Shown: positions 37,846 to 47,369, numbered from the stretch's first letter. The stretch is 64,000 bases of DNA from CAVRTM01 sp963724015 (GCA_963724015.1 CAVRTM010000004.1:434001-498000); one strand, 5' to 3'. The notes: a model not told the origin generated them from the sequence alone. Translations and numbers: made by a program.

Positions 37846-38886
37846 TCATCGAACTCCCGAGAGCACCAGCAGGCGAGCCGACTGCGTGGCGCCGCCGGCG
37901 GCGGGTCCGCCTCCCGGCAGGAGCAGGCGACCGCCGACGACCACGGCGCCGATGCCCTGCAGCCCGGCAGGGAGCGGACGAAGCCGCGCCCAGCGCTGGG
38001 TGCGCGGGTCATACGCGTCGACCTCGCGGTACACCTTCTGCTCCGACGCGTCCTCGCCGCCGATCACCAGGAACCGGCCACTGAGCGCCGCACCCGCAAC
38101 CGACGACCGGCCGAACGGCAGTGGTGTCAAGGTGGACCAATGGCCGGTGCGGGGGTCGTAGGCCTCGTGCACAGCCATCCCGCCGGGGCGGCCGGCTGCC
38201 ACGTGCAAGACACCGTCGACGACCGCGGCGGCGGTGTGGTCACGGCGGGTCGGCATCGACGCCGCAACGGTCCACCGGTTGGTGGCGGGGTCGTAGACGT
38301 CATGTCGACCGGTGTCCCCGGCCGGGCTGCGGCCACCGACCAGGTGCAGCCGACCGTCGAGGGCTACGGCGACCGCGGCAGCACGGGCCACCGGCAGCGA
38401 TGCGCGGGCGGACCAGCGGTCCGTGCCCGGGTCGTAGGCGTAGACCCCGGTCGTGGGGGTCCCCGCTGCCCCGTAGCCGCCCACGGCGAAGAGGCGCCCT
38501 GCCAGCGCCGCGGTGCCCACGTGATCCAGCGGCACCGGCAGCGGAGCAGCGCGCCGCCAGCGACCTGCCACGGTGTCGTACACCAGGTGGGTGGTGGAGT
38601 GCGCACGTCCGTGGACGTAGCCGCCCAGGACGTGGACCTCATGACCCAGGAGGCCGACGCCGACCTCACTGACCGCGACCGGTAAACGGGGCCCATCCGT
38701 CCAGCGCAGCGAGCCCATCGGCACAGGACCGGCTCCCGCTGCCGGGCCGGACGGGCCCGAGGCGGAGGTCTGCCCGCTGGGGCGCCCTGCATCGGTCGCG
38801 GCCGATGGGCCGGGGCCGGTGCGCGAGCACCCGCCGGCAACGACGGTGAGCACCACGACAACAGCCACCCTGAGGACGATTCGCAC
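37846..38886 (-). CDS. Kelch-repeat lipoprotein
   Basis: 346 residues. Signal peptide with lipobox ('VVAGGCSRTG'), a Ser/Gly/Pro linker, then about five Kelch repeats with recurring 'GRLxxVGG', 'YDPxTxRW' and 'PLPxxR' elements (for example 'GRLHLVGGRSPAG', 'VYDPATNRWTVAASMP'). This should form a beta-propeller on the outer face of the membrane; ligand unknown. The GTG start at 38886 has a weak ribosome-binding site. A palindrome lies just upstream (38896-38917). Confidence 0.88.
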   Translation of the reverse strand: MRIVLRVAVVVVLTVVAGGCSRTGPGPSAATDAGRPSGQTSASGPSGPAAGAGPVPMGSLRWTDGPRLPVAVSEVGVGLLGHEVHVLGGYVHGRAHSTTHLVYDTVAGRWRRAAPLPVPLDHVGTAALAGRLFAVGGYGAAGTPTTGVYAYDPGTDRWSARASLPVARAAAVAVALDGRLHLVGGRSPAGDTGRHDVYDPATNRWTVAASMPTRRDHTAAAVVDGVLHVAAGRPGGMAVHEAYDPRTGHWSTLTPLPFGRSSVAGAALSGRFLVIGGEDASEQKVYREVDAYDPRTQRWARLRPLPAGLQGIGAVVVGGRLLLPGGGPAAGGATQSARLLVLSGVR

Positions 38887-38895
38887 CCGCCGATG

Positions 38896-38917
38896 CTACT
38901 ACCGGAGTTGTAGTAAG
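38896..38917. promoter_or_regulatory. TACTAC...GTAGTA palindrome upstream of the Kelch gene
   Basis: CTACTAC-N7-GTAGTAAG, ending 10 bp before the Kelch gene start. Half-sites of type ACTAC/GTAGT resemble operators of BlaI/CopY-family repressors in actinobacteria, as I recall them. No such regulator is encoded in this window. About 240 bp without a gene follow, up to the 2TM protein. Confidence 0.4.
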
Positions 38918-39156
38918 CCCGGCGCCACTCCCCGTGCCCGAGAGGCTGCCACGACACCCCCGGGCAAGCGGCAAGCCCGGTGGAGGGGTCCGCCGGAGGG
39001 CACCAGCGACGCACGCACAGCGGGACCTTCGGCCCCCGACTTGCCGCTGTGGCCGGGCGCACGCTGCTTGGCACCAAGGTGTATTCGCGGCCGCGTCTGC
39101 CCGCGCGGTGCACCCAGCACGAAGGCACCCGTCATCAGGGAAGGAGGTGGGAAAGC

Positions 39157-39441
39157 GTGTCGGAGCCGGACATCGCCGCGGGGGCCGACGAGCCGCGTGC
39201 ACAGGAGATCGCGCTGGACCCGCTCCTGCTGCGGGCCCGACGCGGTCTCGCCGTGCACAGCACCGTCACCGGATGTGCGTGCGCCCTGATCATCGCCCTC
39301 AACGTCGCGCGGGCGCCCGAGCTGGTCTGGTGGCCGTTCCCCGTTGTCGGCATGCTCCTGGGGTTGGGCACGCACTGGTGGTACGGCTACGACCGGCTCG
39401 AGGAGCAGCTGCGTCACCGGGAGGATGGTGGAAACAACTGA
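39157..39441 (+). CDS. 2TM domain-containing protein
   Basis: 94 residues from GTG 39157, chosen because a near-perfect Shine-Dalgarno 'aaggaggtgg' lies 6 bp upstream. Two helices, 'STVTGCACALIIALNVA' and 'LVWWPFPVVGMLLGLGTHWWYGY', are followed by a charged tail 'DRLEEQLRHRED'. This matches the small 2TM domain family found alone or in front of LytTR or kinase domains. Function unknown. Single gene. Confidence 0.82.
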   Translation: MSEPDIAAGADEPRAQEIALDPLLLRARRGLAVHSTVTGCACALIIALNVARAPELVWWPFPVVGMLLGLGTHWWYGYDRLEEQLRHREDGGNN

Positions 39442-39450
39442 CCGAGGTCT

Positions 39451-39487
39451 GCCTGGCGGGGCAGGTGACCGGGATGGGACGCCAGGC
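39451..39487 (+). terminator. Possible hairpin after the 2TM gene
   Basis: GCCTGGCG (39451-39458) pairs perfectly with CGCCAGGC (39480-39487) across a 21-base loop, 10 bp after the stop. The long loop makes terminator function uncertain. Confidence 0.4.
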
Positions 39488-39635
39488 AGTTTGCCTCGGC
39501 GCGGGCGGCTGGTGCCGTCGCCCGTGCAGGACGGCGGCGGCGCGCTGGTCGCAGCACCCTCGCGGACGGGTGCTCATTGGCCGGGCGCTGCGCGATACCG
39601 GGGGCGGGTCGTCCCCGCGGGTGGTCGAGGCCGCG

Positions 39636-40124
39636 CTACTGTGCCTCGTCGCCGGCCTCGCTGCGGGTTTGGTCACGCTCCTGGTGATCCCCGGCCGCGT
39701 CGGGACCGGCCGCGGCGTCGTGGCCGTCAGATGCGTCCTCCAGGGTGTTGGCCAGGACGCGACCGGTCGCGCGGTCGACCGTCACCGTCCGCTCGGTGCC
39801 ATCCGGCCGGACGACGGACACCTCGTAGGCCAGACCGCTCAGCGTCGACTCCTGCTCGGCCTTGGTGACATGTCCGTGGCCGACCAGCGCCGCGATGCGT
39901 GAAGCCTCAACCAGGCCGACCGCGGAACCCGTTCGGGGCGTTGCGGTTGCGGCGGTGGTCGTCCCAGCGGTCGTGTCCACGCCTTGCCTTGACATGCTGA
40001 TGGTGCCAGCTGAGCGGGCGGGCGTTCCCGTCGCCGCAGAGGCGGCCAGGGCGCCGCCGAGGCCGACAGAGCCGGCCAGGGCCAGGCCGACGACCAGGGG
40101 GCGGGACGTTGCGGTGATCTTCAT
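39636..40124 (-). CDS. Secreted PepSY-domain protein
   Basis: 162 residues from ATG 40124. Signal peptide 'MKITATSRPLVVGLALAGSV', a Thr/Ala-rich linker, one PepSY unit ('GHGHVTKAEQESTLSGLAYEVSVV' seen as EQESTLSGLAYEVSVVRPDG and 'TVTVDRATGRVLANTLED'), and an acidic, Asp/Ala/Gly-rich tail. PepSY proteins are often targets of two-component systems and are proposed to inhibit secreted peptidases. Converges with the 2TM gene; about 195 bp between them carry nothing else I can support. Confidence 0.85.
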   Translation of the reverse strand: MKITATSRPLVVGLALAGSVGLGGALAASAATGTPARSAGTISMSRQGVDTTAGTTTAATATPRTGSAVGLVEASRIAALVGHGHVTKAEQESTLSGLAYEVSVVRPDGTERTVTVDRATGRVLANTLEDASDGHDAAAGPDAAGDHQERDQTRSEAGDEAQ

Positions 40125-40359
40125 GGGAGATGTCCTTCCTTCGCGAAGCGACCCGGGTGGCCGCCTCTGAGGACAACTCTGGGCGGCTGGACGACGTGCA
40201 GACACCCACCCAAGGTGGCCGCGATCAACACCTCCAACCTGGAGGACGTACCCACACAACCTCCGCCGCGGACCCACAGCACGCCCGCACAGAACGGACC
40301 CCGACGCGGCACGGCGCTCGCGGTACGCCGCCAGGGCCGACGGTCGGGCATGACCGTCC

Positions 40360-41754
40360 AGACTGGGGCCACCCGGTGCGGCGCCGACCAGTCGAGCACC
40401 TCGACGGCTTGCGTGGTGCCGACCAGCTCGGCAGGTACCGCAGTCCGCGCAGGCCCGCTACGGCGGTGTCCGGGCCGACCAGCCACAGCCCGCCCGGCGC
40501 CGGGTGCAGATGCGCCCGGCAGCGGTGGATGGACCTGGGGTGACCACGACTGGAGTCGGTTCCGCCACCACTGGCACCGACGCGCTCGTACGTGGTCAGC
40601 GCCCGGGCTCGCAGCCGCCGGGCGCCCTACGGGTCGCCCAAGAGGGTGAACGCACGGGAAAGGGTGTCGTCGGTGATGCCGTGGAACATCACCGCTCCGG
40701 CGTTGACCACTGCCCGACCCTCGTATGGCGCGAGCAGGCCGGCGGCCCTTCTCGACCATGGCCCGCGTCGCCGACGGCCAGCGCCGACCTCGAGCACGCA
40801 CTGCAGCGTCAGCAGCCAGTTGACATCGCGGGGCAGGTCGTCGAGCACGCCGCCGTGGAACGTCTGCACGCAACGCGCGCGCGCGGTCGGGTGCGCCGCG
40901 CGCCGACCCACAGGTAGGCGGCCTCGGCGCACAGCACGTGCACCCCCTCGGCCGGCGCGAACTCCTCGCACTCGGCCGCGCCGACCGCGCACCTGGCCGG
41001 CGTCGCCGGCCTGGACCGCGGAGTAGCGTCCATGGACTTGAGCACCATCCAGGCGTCGGCGAGGACGGCCTGGTCAGCGGCCGCCGCGGCCACGACTCGA
41101 CCAGCCGGGCTGTGGTGTCGGTGCGCCCGCGCAGCAGGTCGAGCATCAGCCGGCGTGACGCCGCGAAGAACAGCGCCCGGGGCGACTCCTCACCGAGCCG
41201 CTCGAGGGCGCGCATGTGCCGGTGCATCCCCTGGACCTCAAGCGGTCTCGCACGCGACCTGAAGCCCCCACAGGTGCGCCTGCAGCCGGGCGTCGGGATC
41301 GAGCACGTGCGCTGCGACGTCGTCGAGCTGCGCCGCCAGCGACCGCCGCACGTCGGCTCGTCCGGGCCCCAGTGCGCGGCCAGCGCCGCGTCGAGGCGTC
41401 GGCGGGCAGCTCCGGGGTCCACGCGCTGCGCACGCTCCACCGCCTGGTCGGCGAACGCGTCGCCCGGGCCGCCTGGCCGGCGTACACCCAGCAGCGGGCG
41501 AGCGCCGCCGCGAGCGCGCCCGGCTCGTCCTCGGTCGTGCGGACCAGCACGTCGTAGAGCTGGGCGGGCAGCTTGCCCGGCTCGAGCGCCGAAGACGTAG
41601 ACCGATGCGCGCCGAGCACCGCGCGCGTCCACCTCGAGGTCGCCGTCCGCACGGCAGCGTGCGTCGCCTCGTCGTAGAGACGCGCCGCCTCCTGCCCGGC
41701 CGGCCGCGCGCGGCGTCGGCCCGGTACAGGAGATCGTCGATCGGCACGCCTCAT
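40360..41754 (-). pseudogene. Heavily frameshifted TPR/ATPase-type regulator remnant
   Basis: Conserved-looking protein appears in at least eight pieces across all three frames: 'EAARLYDEATHAAVRTA', 'LPAQLYDVLVRTTEDEPGAL', 'AFADQAVERAQRVDPGAARR', 'HVLDPDARLQAHLWGLQVA', 'GMHRHMRALERLGEESPRAL', 'ECEEFAPAEGVHVLCAEAAY', 'FHGGVLDDLPRDVNWLLTLQ' and 'QAVEVLDWSAP'. The order resembles the TPR part of large actinobacterial LuxR/AAA-type regulators, and the last piece resembles their C-terminal 'EVHVLDL' module. Frame changes are far denser than elsewhere in the window, so a decayed gene is plausible, but stacked sequencing errors cannot be excluded. The N-terminal ATPase part is absent. No function should be assumed. 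Confidence 0.55.
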
Positions 41755-41755
41755 C

Positions 41756-42178
41756 CTAGGGTCGGATCAGCTGGACCGCCGCGGCGTGCTCGCGCTGCCG
41801 GGCCTCGTCCCAGTCGCCGGTGCAGTAGACCGAGAGCTCGACGATGCTGGTCGTCCACGACGTCGGCGCGGATCATCTCCCGGCAGTACCACCGCTGACC
41901 CTCGTGGTCCCAGCGCTCCTCGAACTCCATGGTGAAACCGTGGTCGGTCTGCTCGACCCGCTCGACCCGGACCTGCCCGGGAACGGATGACTGCCAGCCC
42001 GGATGCGCCAAGAGCGCCTCGGCGGTGTCGGCCTGGACTCGCCAGCGCGGCAGCGACACGTCCGCGATGACGTCCGGCGCGAAGAGCCCCTCGGGAGACG
42101 ACCCCGGTCTCGAGGAACCGGATGAGGGTCGCGACCGCGGTCGCCGGTCTCCGGCCGGGTCGCCGACGCCGCGGTCAT
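41756..42178 (-). CDS. SnoaL/NTF2-like small protein (several frameshifts)
   Basis: About 140 residues pieced together: 'MTAASATRPE', 'TAVATLIRFLETGVV', 'GLFAPDVIADVSLPRWRVQA', 'VERVEQTDHGFTMEFEERWD', 'WYCREMIRADVVDDQHIVEL' and 'GDWDEARQREHAAAVQLIRP', ending at the TAG 41756-41758. The cone-shaped NTF2-like fold is suggested by this pattern. Frames change at about three places (near 42143, 42095 and 41845). The ATG at 42178 overlaps the stop of the upstream cupin gene (ATGA), so the two form an operon. Function unknown. Confidence 0.6.
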
Positions 42179-42555
42179 GCCGACGCGCCCGCAGACCGCA
42201 GGTTCTGCTGGACGACGGCCATCGTCGCCTCCAGCTCGGCCGACCGGCTGAACTCCACGATCGTCGTCCCGGCGGTCATCAGCGGCAGGTTCCCGGGCGG
42301 CGCGTAGTAGGCGTCGCCGGCGACGTAGGTCTCCTCGTGGACGACCCACCGGAAGGTCAGCTGCCCGGCGGTGACGACGCCCCAGTGCGGGCACTGGCAG
42401 CGGTCACCGGGAAGTCCCGCGAACAGGGGAGCCGGGTCGGCGTCCTGCTTGAAGGTCTCGAAGCCGACAGTGTCACCGTCCAGCGGTGCGTAGCGTCCCT
42501 CGATGGCCGGCTCATCGACGGCGACGGGGGTGGTGAGCCGCTGTGCACTGGGCAT
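42175..42555 (-). CDS. Cupin-fold protein
   Basis: 126 residues from ATG 42555, which has 'gaggagg' upstream. It contains 'QCPHWGVVTAGQLTFRWVVH', 'ETYVAGDAYYAPPGNLPLMT' and 'AGTTIVEFSRSAELEATMAV', the pattern of a small single-domain cupin with one possible metal His. Overlaps the SnoaL-like gene downstream. A small-molecule binding or sensing role is possible; no substrate can be named. Intact frame. Confidence 0.78.
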   Translation of the reverse strand: MPSAQRLTTPVAVDEPAIEGRYAPLDGDTVGFETFKQDADPAPLFAGLPGDRCQCPHWGVVTAGQLTFRWVVHEETYVAGDAYYAPPGNLPLMTAGTTIVEFSRSAELEATMAVVQQNLRSAGASA

Positions 42556-42787
42556 GGTGTCCTCCTCGAAGGGCTGGAAGTGCTGACACCCACCAGGCGT
42601 GAGGACCAACGGCACACCCGTGACACGCCAGGGAACGCCGCCGGCTGGGGCGCCGGCTGGCCTGAGCGGCCGAGGCACGTCGGTGACCGTTCCGCCCCGT
42701 CCGGCCGGTGCACGAGGCTGGCGGCGGGGAATGCCGGAGGTCCCCGGCCGGTTGGCCCCCGCGTCGGTCAATGAGCTGGAGGTCAGC

Positions 42788-43516
42788 GTGAAGGTCGAGA
42801 TCTGGTCGGACGTCGTGTGTCCGTGGTGCTACATCGGCAAGCGACGCTTCGAGGCGGCCCTCGCGCGCTTCGCGCACCGGGACGAGGTCGTGGTGGAGTG
42901 GAAGAGCTTCCAGCTGGACCCCGGCGCGACGTCGAGCACCGCGGCCGAGGGGGGCGACGCATCCAGCTACGCCGACCGCCTCGCCGTCAAGTACGGCACC
43001 ACCCGGGCCGAGGCGCAGAAGATGCTCGACTCGATGACGGCCGCCGCCGCGGCCGAGGGGCTGGACTTCCGCTTCGACCGGGCCGTGGCCGCCAACACCT
43101 TCGAGGCGCACCAGCTGATCCACCACGCGGCCGGCCACGGGCGACAGGACGAGGCCAAGGAGCGGCTGCTGCGGGCGTACTTCACCGAGGGTGAGGCGGT
43201 CGGCGACCGGGAGGTGCTCGTCCGGCTCGGCGCCGAGCTCGGCCTCGACGCGGACGAGACCCGCGAGGCGCTCGCGCAGCAGCGGCACGCCGCGCAGGTG
43301 CGGGACGAGGAGGCGGAGGCCACCGCGCTCGGCATCCGCGGCGTCCCCTTCTTCGTCGTCGACCGCACGTACGGCGTGTCCGGCGCCCAGCCCGCCGAGC
43401 AGCTGCTGGAGGTGCTGCAGCGGGCCTGGAGCGACACGCATCCGCTGACCATGGTCGGGACCGGCACCGGGTCCGGTGACGCGGCCGCCTGCGGCCCGGA
43501 CGGCTGCGCCATCTGA
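42788..43516 (+). CDS. DsbA-family oxidoreductase (FrnE-like)
   Basis: 242 residues, cytosolic (no signal peptide). Thioredoxin fold with an inserted helical domain. The active site 'SDVVCPWCYIGKRRFE' gives CPWC at about residues 11-14, typical of the FrnE / 2-hydroxychromene-2-carboxylate isomerase-like branch. It continues with 'FRFDRAVAANTFEAHQLIHHA' seen in the family (quoted as AVAANTFEAHQL) and 'GIRGVPFFVVDRTYGVSGAQ' containing the cis-Pro. C-terminal 'AAACGPDGCAI' adds two Cys. GTG 42788 fits the family start. Probably a dithiol-disulfide redox role under oxidative stress. Confidence 0.9.
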   Translation: MKVEIWSDVVCPWCYIGKRRFEAALARFAHRDEVVVEWKSFQLDPGATSSTAAEGGDASSYADRLAVKYGTTRAEAQKMLDSMTAAAAAEGLDFRFDRAVAANTFEAHQLIHHAAGHGRQDEAKERLLRAYFTEGEAVGDREVLVRLGAELGLDADETREALAQQRHAAQVRDEEAEATALGIRGVPFFVVDRTYGVSGAQPAEQLLEVLQRAWSDTHPLTMVGTGTGSGDAAACGPDGCAI

Positions 43517-43573
43517 CCTGCGGCAGCCCGGCCGTCGTCGCGGTCGCCGGTCGCCCGCGGTCGCCGGCGTCGC

Positions 43574-43966
43574 CTATCCCGGGTCGGCCCGGTCGGTCAG
43601 CACCGCCACGGCCTCCGCACCCCGGTCGAACGGGACGAACAGGTGGTCGTGGTGGTAGCCCGCCACCACGTTGCAGCTCATCCCGGCGCCGGCAAGCCGC
43701 CCCGCGACGAAGGCCGTGAGCCCCACCGCGTCGAGCGCGGAGTGGACCCGCAGCGTGATCATCGCCGCGACGTGGTCGTAGGCCAGCCCGAGGCGGTCGG
43801 CCTCGTCGCGCTCCAGCACCACGGTCGTGCCCTCGTCCTCCCGGACGGTCACCAGGGGAGTGCAGCCGGCCGGCACCCCCTTCCCGGTGGTGAAGACCCA
43901 GACGCCCGGGCGCAGCTCGGGGGCCATGGTCGAGATCAGCCGCTGCAGGTCGCGCTCGCCGCTCAT
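43574..43966 (-). CDS. ACT domain-containing protein
   Basis: 130 residues with two ACT-like units. 'DLQRLISTMAPELRPGVWVF' and 'GVPAGCTPLVTVREDEGTTV' in the first half, then 'MITLRVHSALDAVGLTAFVA' and 'GMSCNVVAGYHHDHLFVPFD' in the second, match small stand-alone ACT proteins of unknown ligand. ATG 43966 begins 3 bp after the flavodoxin gene stop, so the two are co-transcribed. Confidence 0.87.
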   Translation of the reverse strand: MSGERDLQRLISTMAPELRPGVWVFTTGKGVPAGCTPLVTVREDEGTTVVLERDEADRLGLAYDHVAAMITLRVHSALDAVGLTAFVAGRLAGAGMSCNVVAGYHHDHLFVPFDRGAEAVAVLTDRADPG

Positions 43967-43969
43967 TCC

Positions 43970-44509
43970 TTACGACGAGCCGGACGTCGCCGGCCGTGCC
44001 GCGTCGAGCGCCATCTGCTCGGCGACGTCGCCGGCCCAGGCGTCGATCTCCCGCCACGCCCGGTAGTCGCCGTACCGGCACCCCGTCAGCCGGAAGAGCA
44101 GGTGACCCCGCCGGGACATCTGGTCCCGGCGGACCGCGCCGGAGAAGAGCCGGGAGGCACGTGGGCGGATCAGCTGCTCGATGGCGGCCACCGCCTTGGG
44201 TCCCTCCCGCATGCCCCGGCCCTGCAGGCGACGGGGCAGCGCCGCGACCATCCCGACGCTGAACAGCCACACCGGTTTGGTGGCCAGCACCTCGGCGTTG
44301 GCGCGGACGGCCTCGGTCGCCTCCGGCAGCCAGGCGCCGTGGTGGATCGCGCTGCCCAGCACCACGGCGTCGTACGGCTCGAGGTCGTGCAGGTCGCCGA
44401 CCGGGACCACGCGGACCATGACGCCGCTGCGGCCGATGATGCTGCCGACACGCTCGGCGATCTGGCGCGTCGACCCGTGCGCGCTCGCGTACCCCACCAG
44501 GACCAGCAT
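43970..44509 (-). CDS. Flavodoxin-domain protein (HemG-like)
   Basis: 179 residues, intact. FMN-binding flavodoxin fold: 'VLVGYASAHGSTRQIAERVG' is the phosphate-binding loop, 'YDAVVLGSAIHHGAWLPEA' the second FMN loop, and 'KPVWLFSVGMVAALPRR' the third strand. The overall form resembles menaquinone-dependent protoporphyrinogen oxidase HemG and related flavodoxin-domain proteins. ATG 44509 has 'ggaggt' upstream. Electron partner unknown. Confidence 0.88.
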   Translation of the reverse strand: MLVLVGYASAHGSTRQIAERVGSIIGRSGVMVRVVPVGDLHDLEPYDAVVLGSAIHHGAWLPEATEAVRANAEVLATKPVWLFSVGMVAALPRRLQGRGMREGPKAVAAIEQLIRPRASRLFSGAVRRDQMSRRGHLLFRLTGCRYGDYRAWREIDAWAGDVAEQMALDAARPATSGSS

Positions 44510-44594
44510 CCCGCACCTCCACGGCTCGATCCGACCCGGCCAGCCTCACTGGCACGTGCTCTGCCCGCGCAGAGCCGAAGGTCCCCCCGGGCAC

Positions 44595-45539
44595 TCAGCC
44601 CACGGGGACGCCGTCCCCGACCTCGCGGGCCAGCCGCTCGGTGTCCTCACGGGTGCACAGGGTCGTCCCCGGGTGCAGCAGGGAGGCGCTGCCGGCGGCC
44701 ACGCCGAAGCCGACCGCCGAGGCGAGGCCGCGCCCCTCGGTCAGGCCCACCAGCACACCGGCGAGCATCGCGTCCCCGGCGCCGACCGTGCTGCAGACCG
44801 GCACCGACGGCGCGGTGAACCGTCGGGCGGTCCGTGGGGTGACCAGCAGCGCACCCTCGGCGCCGAGGGACAGCACCAGCACCTCGGCCCGCCCCTGCTC
44901 CACGACCTGCCGCGCGGCCGCCAGGCGGGCGTCGGGGGTCTCCAGCGGCCGGTCGACCAGCCCCGACAGCTCGCTCAGGCTCGCCTTCATCAGCGCTGCC
45001 CCGTGCACGCGTCGCAGTGGTGCCCCGGACATGTCGACCACGAGGCGGGCGCCGCTGCGGGCGCACCCGGCCGAGACCCGCTCGAGCAGGTCGGCCGCGG
45101 TGCCGGGTGGCAGGCTTCCGCTGACCACGACGAACGCCGGGCCGGGGTCGAGCGAGGCCAGGGCAGCCAGGCACTGCGCCTGGGCTGCGGCGGGCGGCGC
45201 CGTACCGGGCAGCACGAACCGGAAGTGCGCGCCGGTGGACTGCTCCCGCACGGTGATGCTCTCGCGGGTCCAGCCCGGGACGCCCACGACGCGGCGGGGC
45301 ACCTGCTCCTGCTCCATCAGCAGGTCGAGGAGGTCGCCGGGAGGGCCGCCGGCGGGATAGACGGCGACCGCGTCACCGCCCAGCCGGACGACCGCGCGGG
45401 CGACGTTGATGCCTCCGCCGCCGGGGTGGTAGCGCGGTGCCTCGCACCGGAGCTTGTGCTCGGGCAGCACCCGGTCGGCCGCGGTGGACAGGTCCAGGGC
45501 GGGGTTCATCGTCAACGTCGCGATCCGCGGTCGTGCCAC
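44595..45539 (-). CDS. pfkB: PfkB-type phosphofructokinase
   Basis: Ribokinase-fold sugar kinase, 314 residues from GTG 45539 ('gggag' upstream). It begins 'RIATLTMNPALDLSTAADRV' and has 'LRCEAPRYHPGGGGINVARA', close to E. coli PfkB (minor 6-phosphofructokinase), where this segment binds the sugar phosphate. 'VVVSGSLPPG' and the catalytic 'STVGAGDAMLAGVLVG' (DxGAGD-type Asp base) are present. 6-phosphofructokinase is the best call; 1-phosphofructokinase or tagatose-6-phosphate kinase is possible. Intact. Confidence 0.87.
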   Translation of the reverse strand: MARPRIATLTMNPALDLSTAADRVLPEHKLRCEAPRYHPGGGGINVARAVVRLGGDAVAVYPAGGPPGDLLDLLMEQEQVPRRVVGVPGWTRESITVREQSTGAHFRFVLPGTAPPAAAQAQCLAALASLDPGPAFVVVSGSLPPGTAADLLERVSAGCARSGARLVVDMSGAPLRRVHGAALMKASLSELSGLVDRPLETPDARLAAARQVVEQGRAEVLVLSLGAEGALLVTPRTARRFTAPSVPVCSTVGAGDAMLAGVLVGLTEGRGLASAVGFGVAAGSASLLHPGTTLCTREDTERLAREVGDGVPVG

Positions 45540-45732
45540 AGGACTCCCTCGCCGCAGGAGCCTCCAGTCAAGCAGCGCCGCGGGCGGCGTACGACGCAAA
45601 CGGCCCGGGTGCCACCCCATGGCGGGTGAGTCCCGACGACCCGAGGGGAGCCCGTCGCTGGTGGAGGCGACGGCCGCCTCATCGCGCGGGCACGGCATCC
45701 GGGGCACAGCATCCGGGCGTACCCTCGGCGCC

Positions 45733-47321
45733 GTGACGCGGCTGATGACTCCTGTCGTCCTGCAGGGCTCCGTCCGCGAGGGGGGTGCCCTACGCGGGTG
45801 GGCGCCGTACGTCGCGCTCGCTGTCCTCGCCTTCCTCGCCCGGCTGCTGCCGGTGCTGCGCGGCGGTGGGCTGCTGGGCCTGGGGGTGTATGACGACGGT
45901 GTGTACTACACCGGGGCGGCGGCGCTGGTCGCCGGGCGGGTCCCGTACACCGACTTCGTGCTGCTCCACCCGCCAGGGGTCGTGCTGGCGCTGTCGCCGT
46001 TCGCCCTGCTGGGACGGCTCACCTCGGACCCCACCGGCTACGCCGTCGCCAGGGTCGCCTTCATGGCGCTGGGCGCCGCCAACGCGGTGCTCGTCGCCCT
46101 GCTCGCACGGCGGTTCGGGCGGGTGGCGGCCGTGGTCAGCGGCGTGTTCTACGCGATCTGGTTCCCCGCGACCTACTGGGAGGCGAGGACCACGATCGAG
46201 CCGTTGGCCACGACCCTGATGCTGGGAGCCCTGCTGCTGCTCCTTCCCCAGGCAGAGCCGCCGACACGCCCGCAGGTGGGCCCGCAGAGCGGCCCGCAGA
46301 CCCGGCAGGCGACGCAGCGGCCGACCGGTCGGGCGACCGTGCTGGCGGGCCTGCTCCTGGGGCTCACCCTCGGCCTCAAGATCTGGTCGGTCGTGCCGGT
46401 CGCGGTGGTCGTCCTCTGGCAGCTGGTCGCCGCGGGCCGGGCGAGGACGGTGCGGCTCGTGGCGGGGGTGGCCGCCGGCGCCGCGGTGATCTGGCTGCCG
46501 TTCCTCGCTGCGGCTCCGGGACCGATGCTGCGCATGGTCGTGGCCGACCAGCTCGGGCGGCCCCGGATGGGGGTCACCAACGGGGATCGGCTCAGGGGCA
46601 TCCTCGACCTCACGCCGAACCTCGCGCACGTCCCGCCCGGCGGCAAGCGCGTCGTCCTGGCGGCGGCCCTCCTCGTGGTGCTCGCCGCGTCGGTGGCGGC
46701 GTGGACCCGCACGGCGTGCCCGGGTGGTGGTCCTGCTGCTCGCCGCGACCACGGTGGTCGTGCTGGCCGGCCCCAGCTACTTCCGGCACTACTCCTCCTT
46801 CCCGGCGCCGTTCCTCGCCGTGGTCGTCGGCGTCGCGGTCGCGGTGGTGCTGGCGCGGGCCACGCGAGCAGCCGCGGCCGCGGCCGGACGGCGGCCGTGC
46901 TGGTGGTGGTCGCGATCGCGGCGGTGACGCCGATGGCCATGCGGCTCAACGACCCCTTCCCGGGCGCCCAGCTCGGGCCGCCTCGCGGCCGGGCAGGGGC
47001 TGCGTCGTGGCCGACGACCCCAGCGCGCTGATCCTGATGGGCGTCCTGAGCCGTGACCTCGCCCGCGGCTGCCCGCAGCCGGTGGACTTCAGCGGCGCGT
47101 CGTACGAGCGTGGCCTCGCAACGGGGACCGGACGGCCAGCCGGTCTCCCGCAGGAAGAACGGGCGGTGGCAGCGGTACGCGCGTGCGGCAGCTCACGTCC
47201 GGGTCGCTGACCGTCCTCGCTCGCCTCGGACCAGGACGGGTTCGACGGGGCGACGCTGCGCCGGCTCCAGGCCCTGCCCGAGGTCGGCACCGTCGACGGC
47301 TACGTGCTGCGCGGCCGCTGA
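45733..47321 (+). CDS. GT-C-fold membrane glycosyltransferase (several frameshifts near the C-terminus)
   Basis: About 528 residues, multi-spanning. The first loop has the acidic catalytic motif 'GVYDDGVYYTGAAALVAGRV' followed by 'YTDFVLLHPPGVVLALSPFA', as in actinobacterial GT39/RgtA-D-like enzymes that use polyprenol-linked sugars. The frame is intact to about 46710. Beyond that the coding path moves between frames at least three times ('VVLLLAATTVVVLAGPSYFR', 'DDPSALILMGVLSRDLARGC', 'LPEVGTVDGYVLRGR') to the stop at 47319-47321. GTG 45733; ATG 45745 is the alternative. Converges with the glycoside hydrolase gene. Confidence 0.75.
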
Positions 47322-47369
47322 CTCCCGGCCCCGGTCGCGCGGCGGCGTCGCCCGGCCCTGCGAGGGTCG

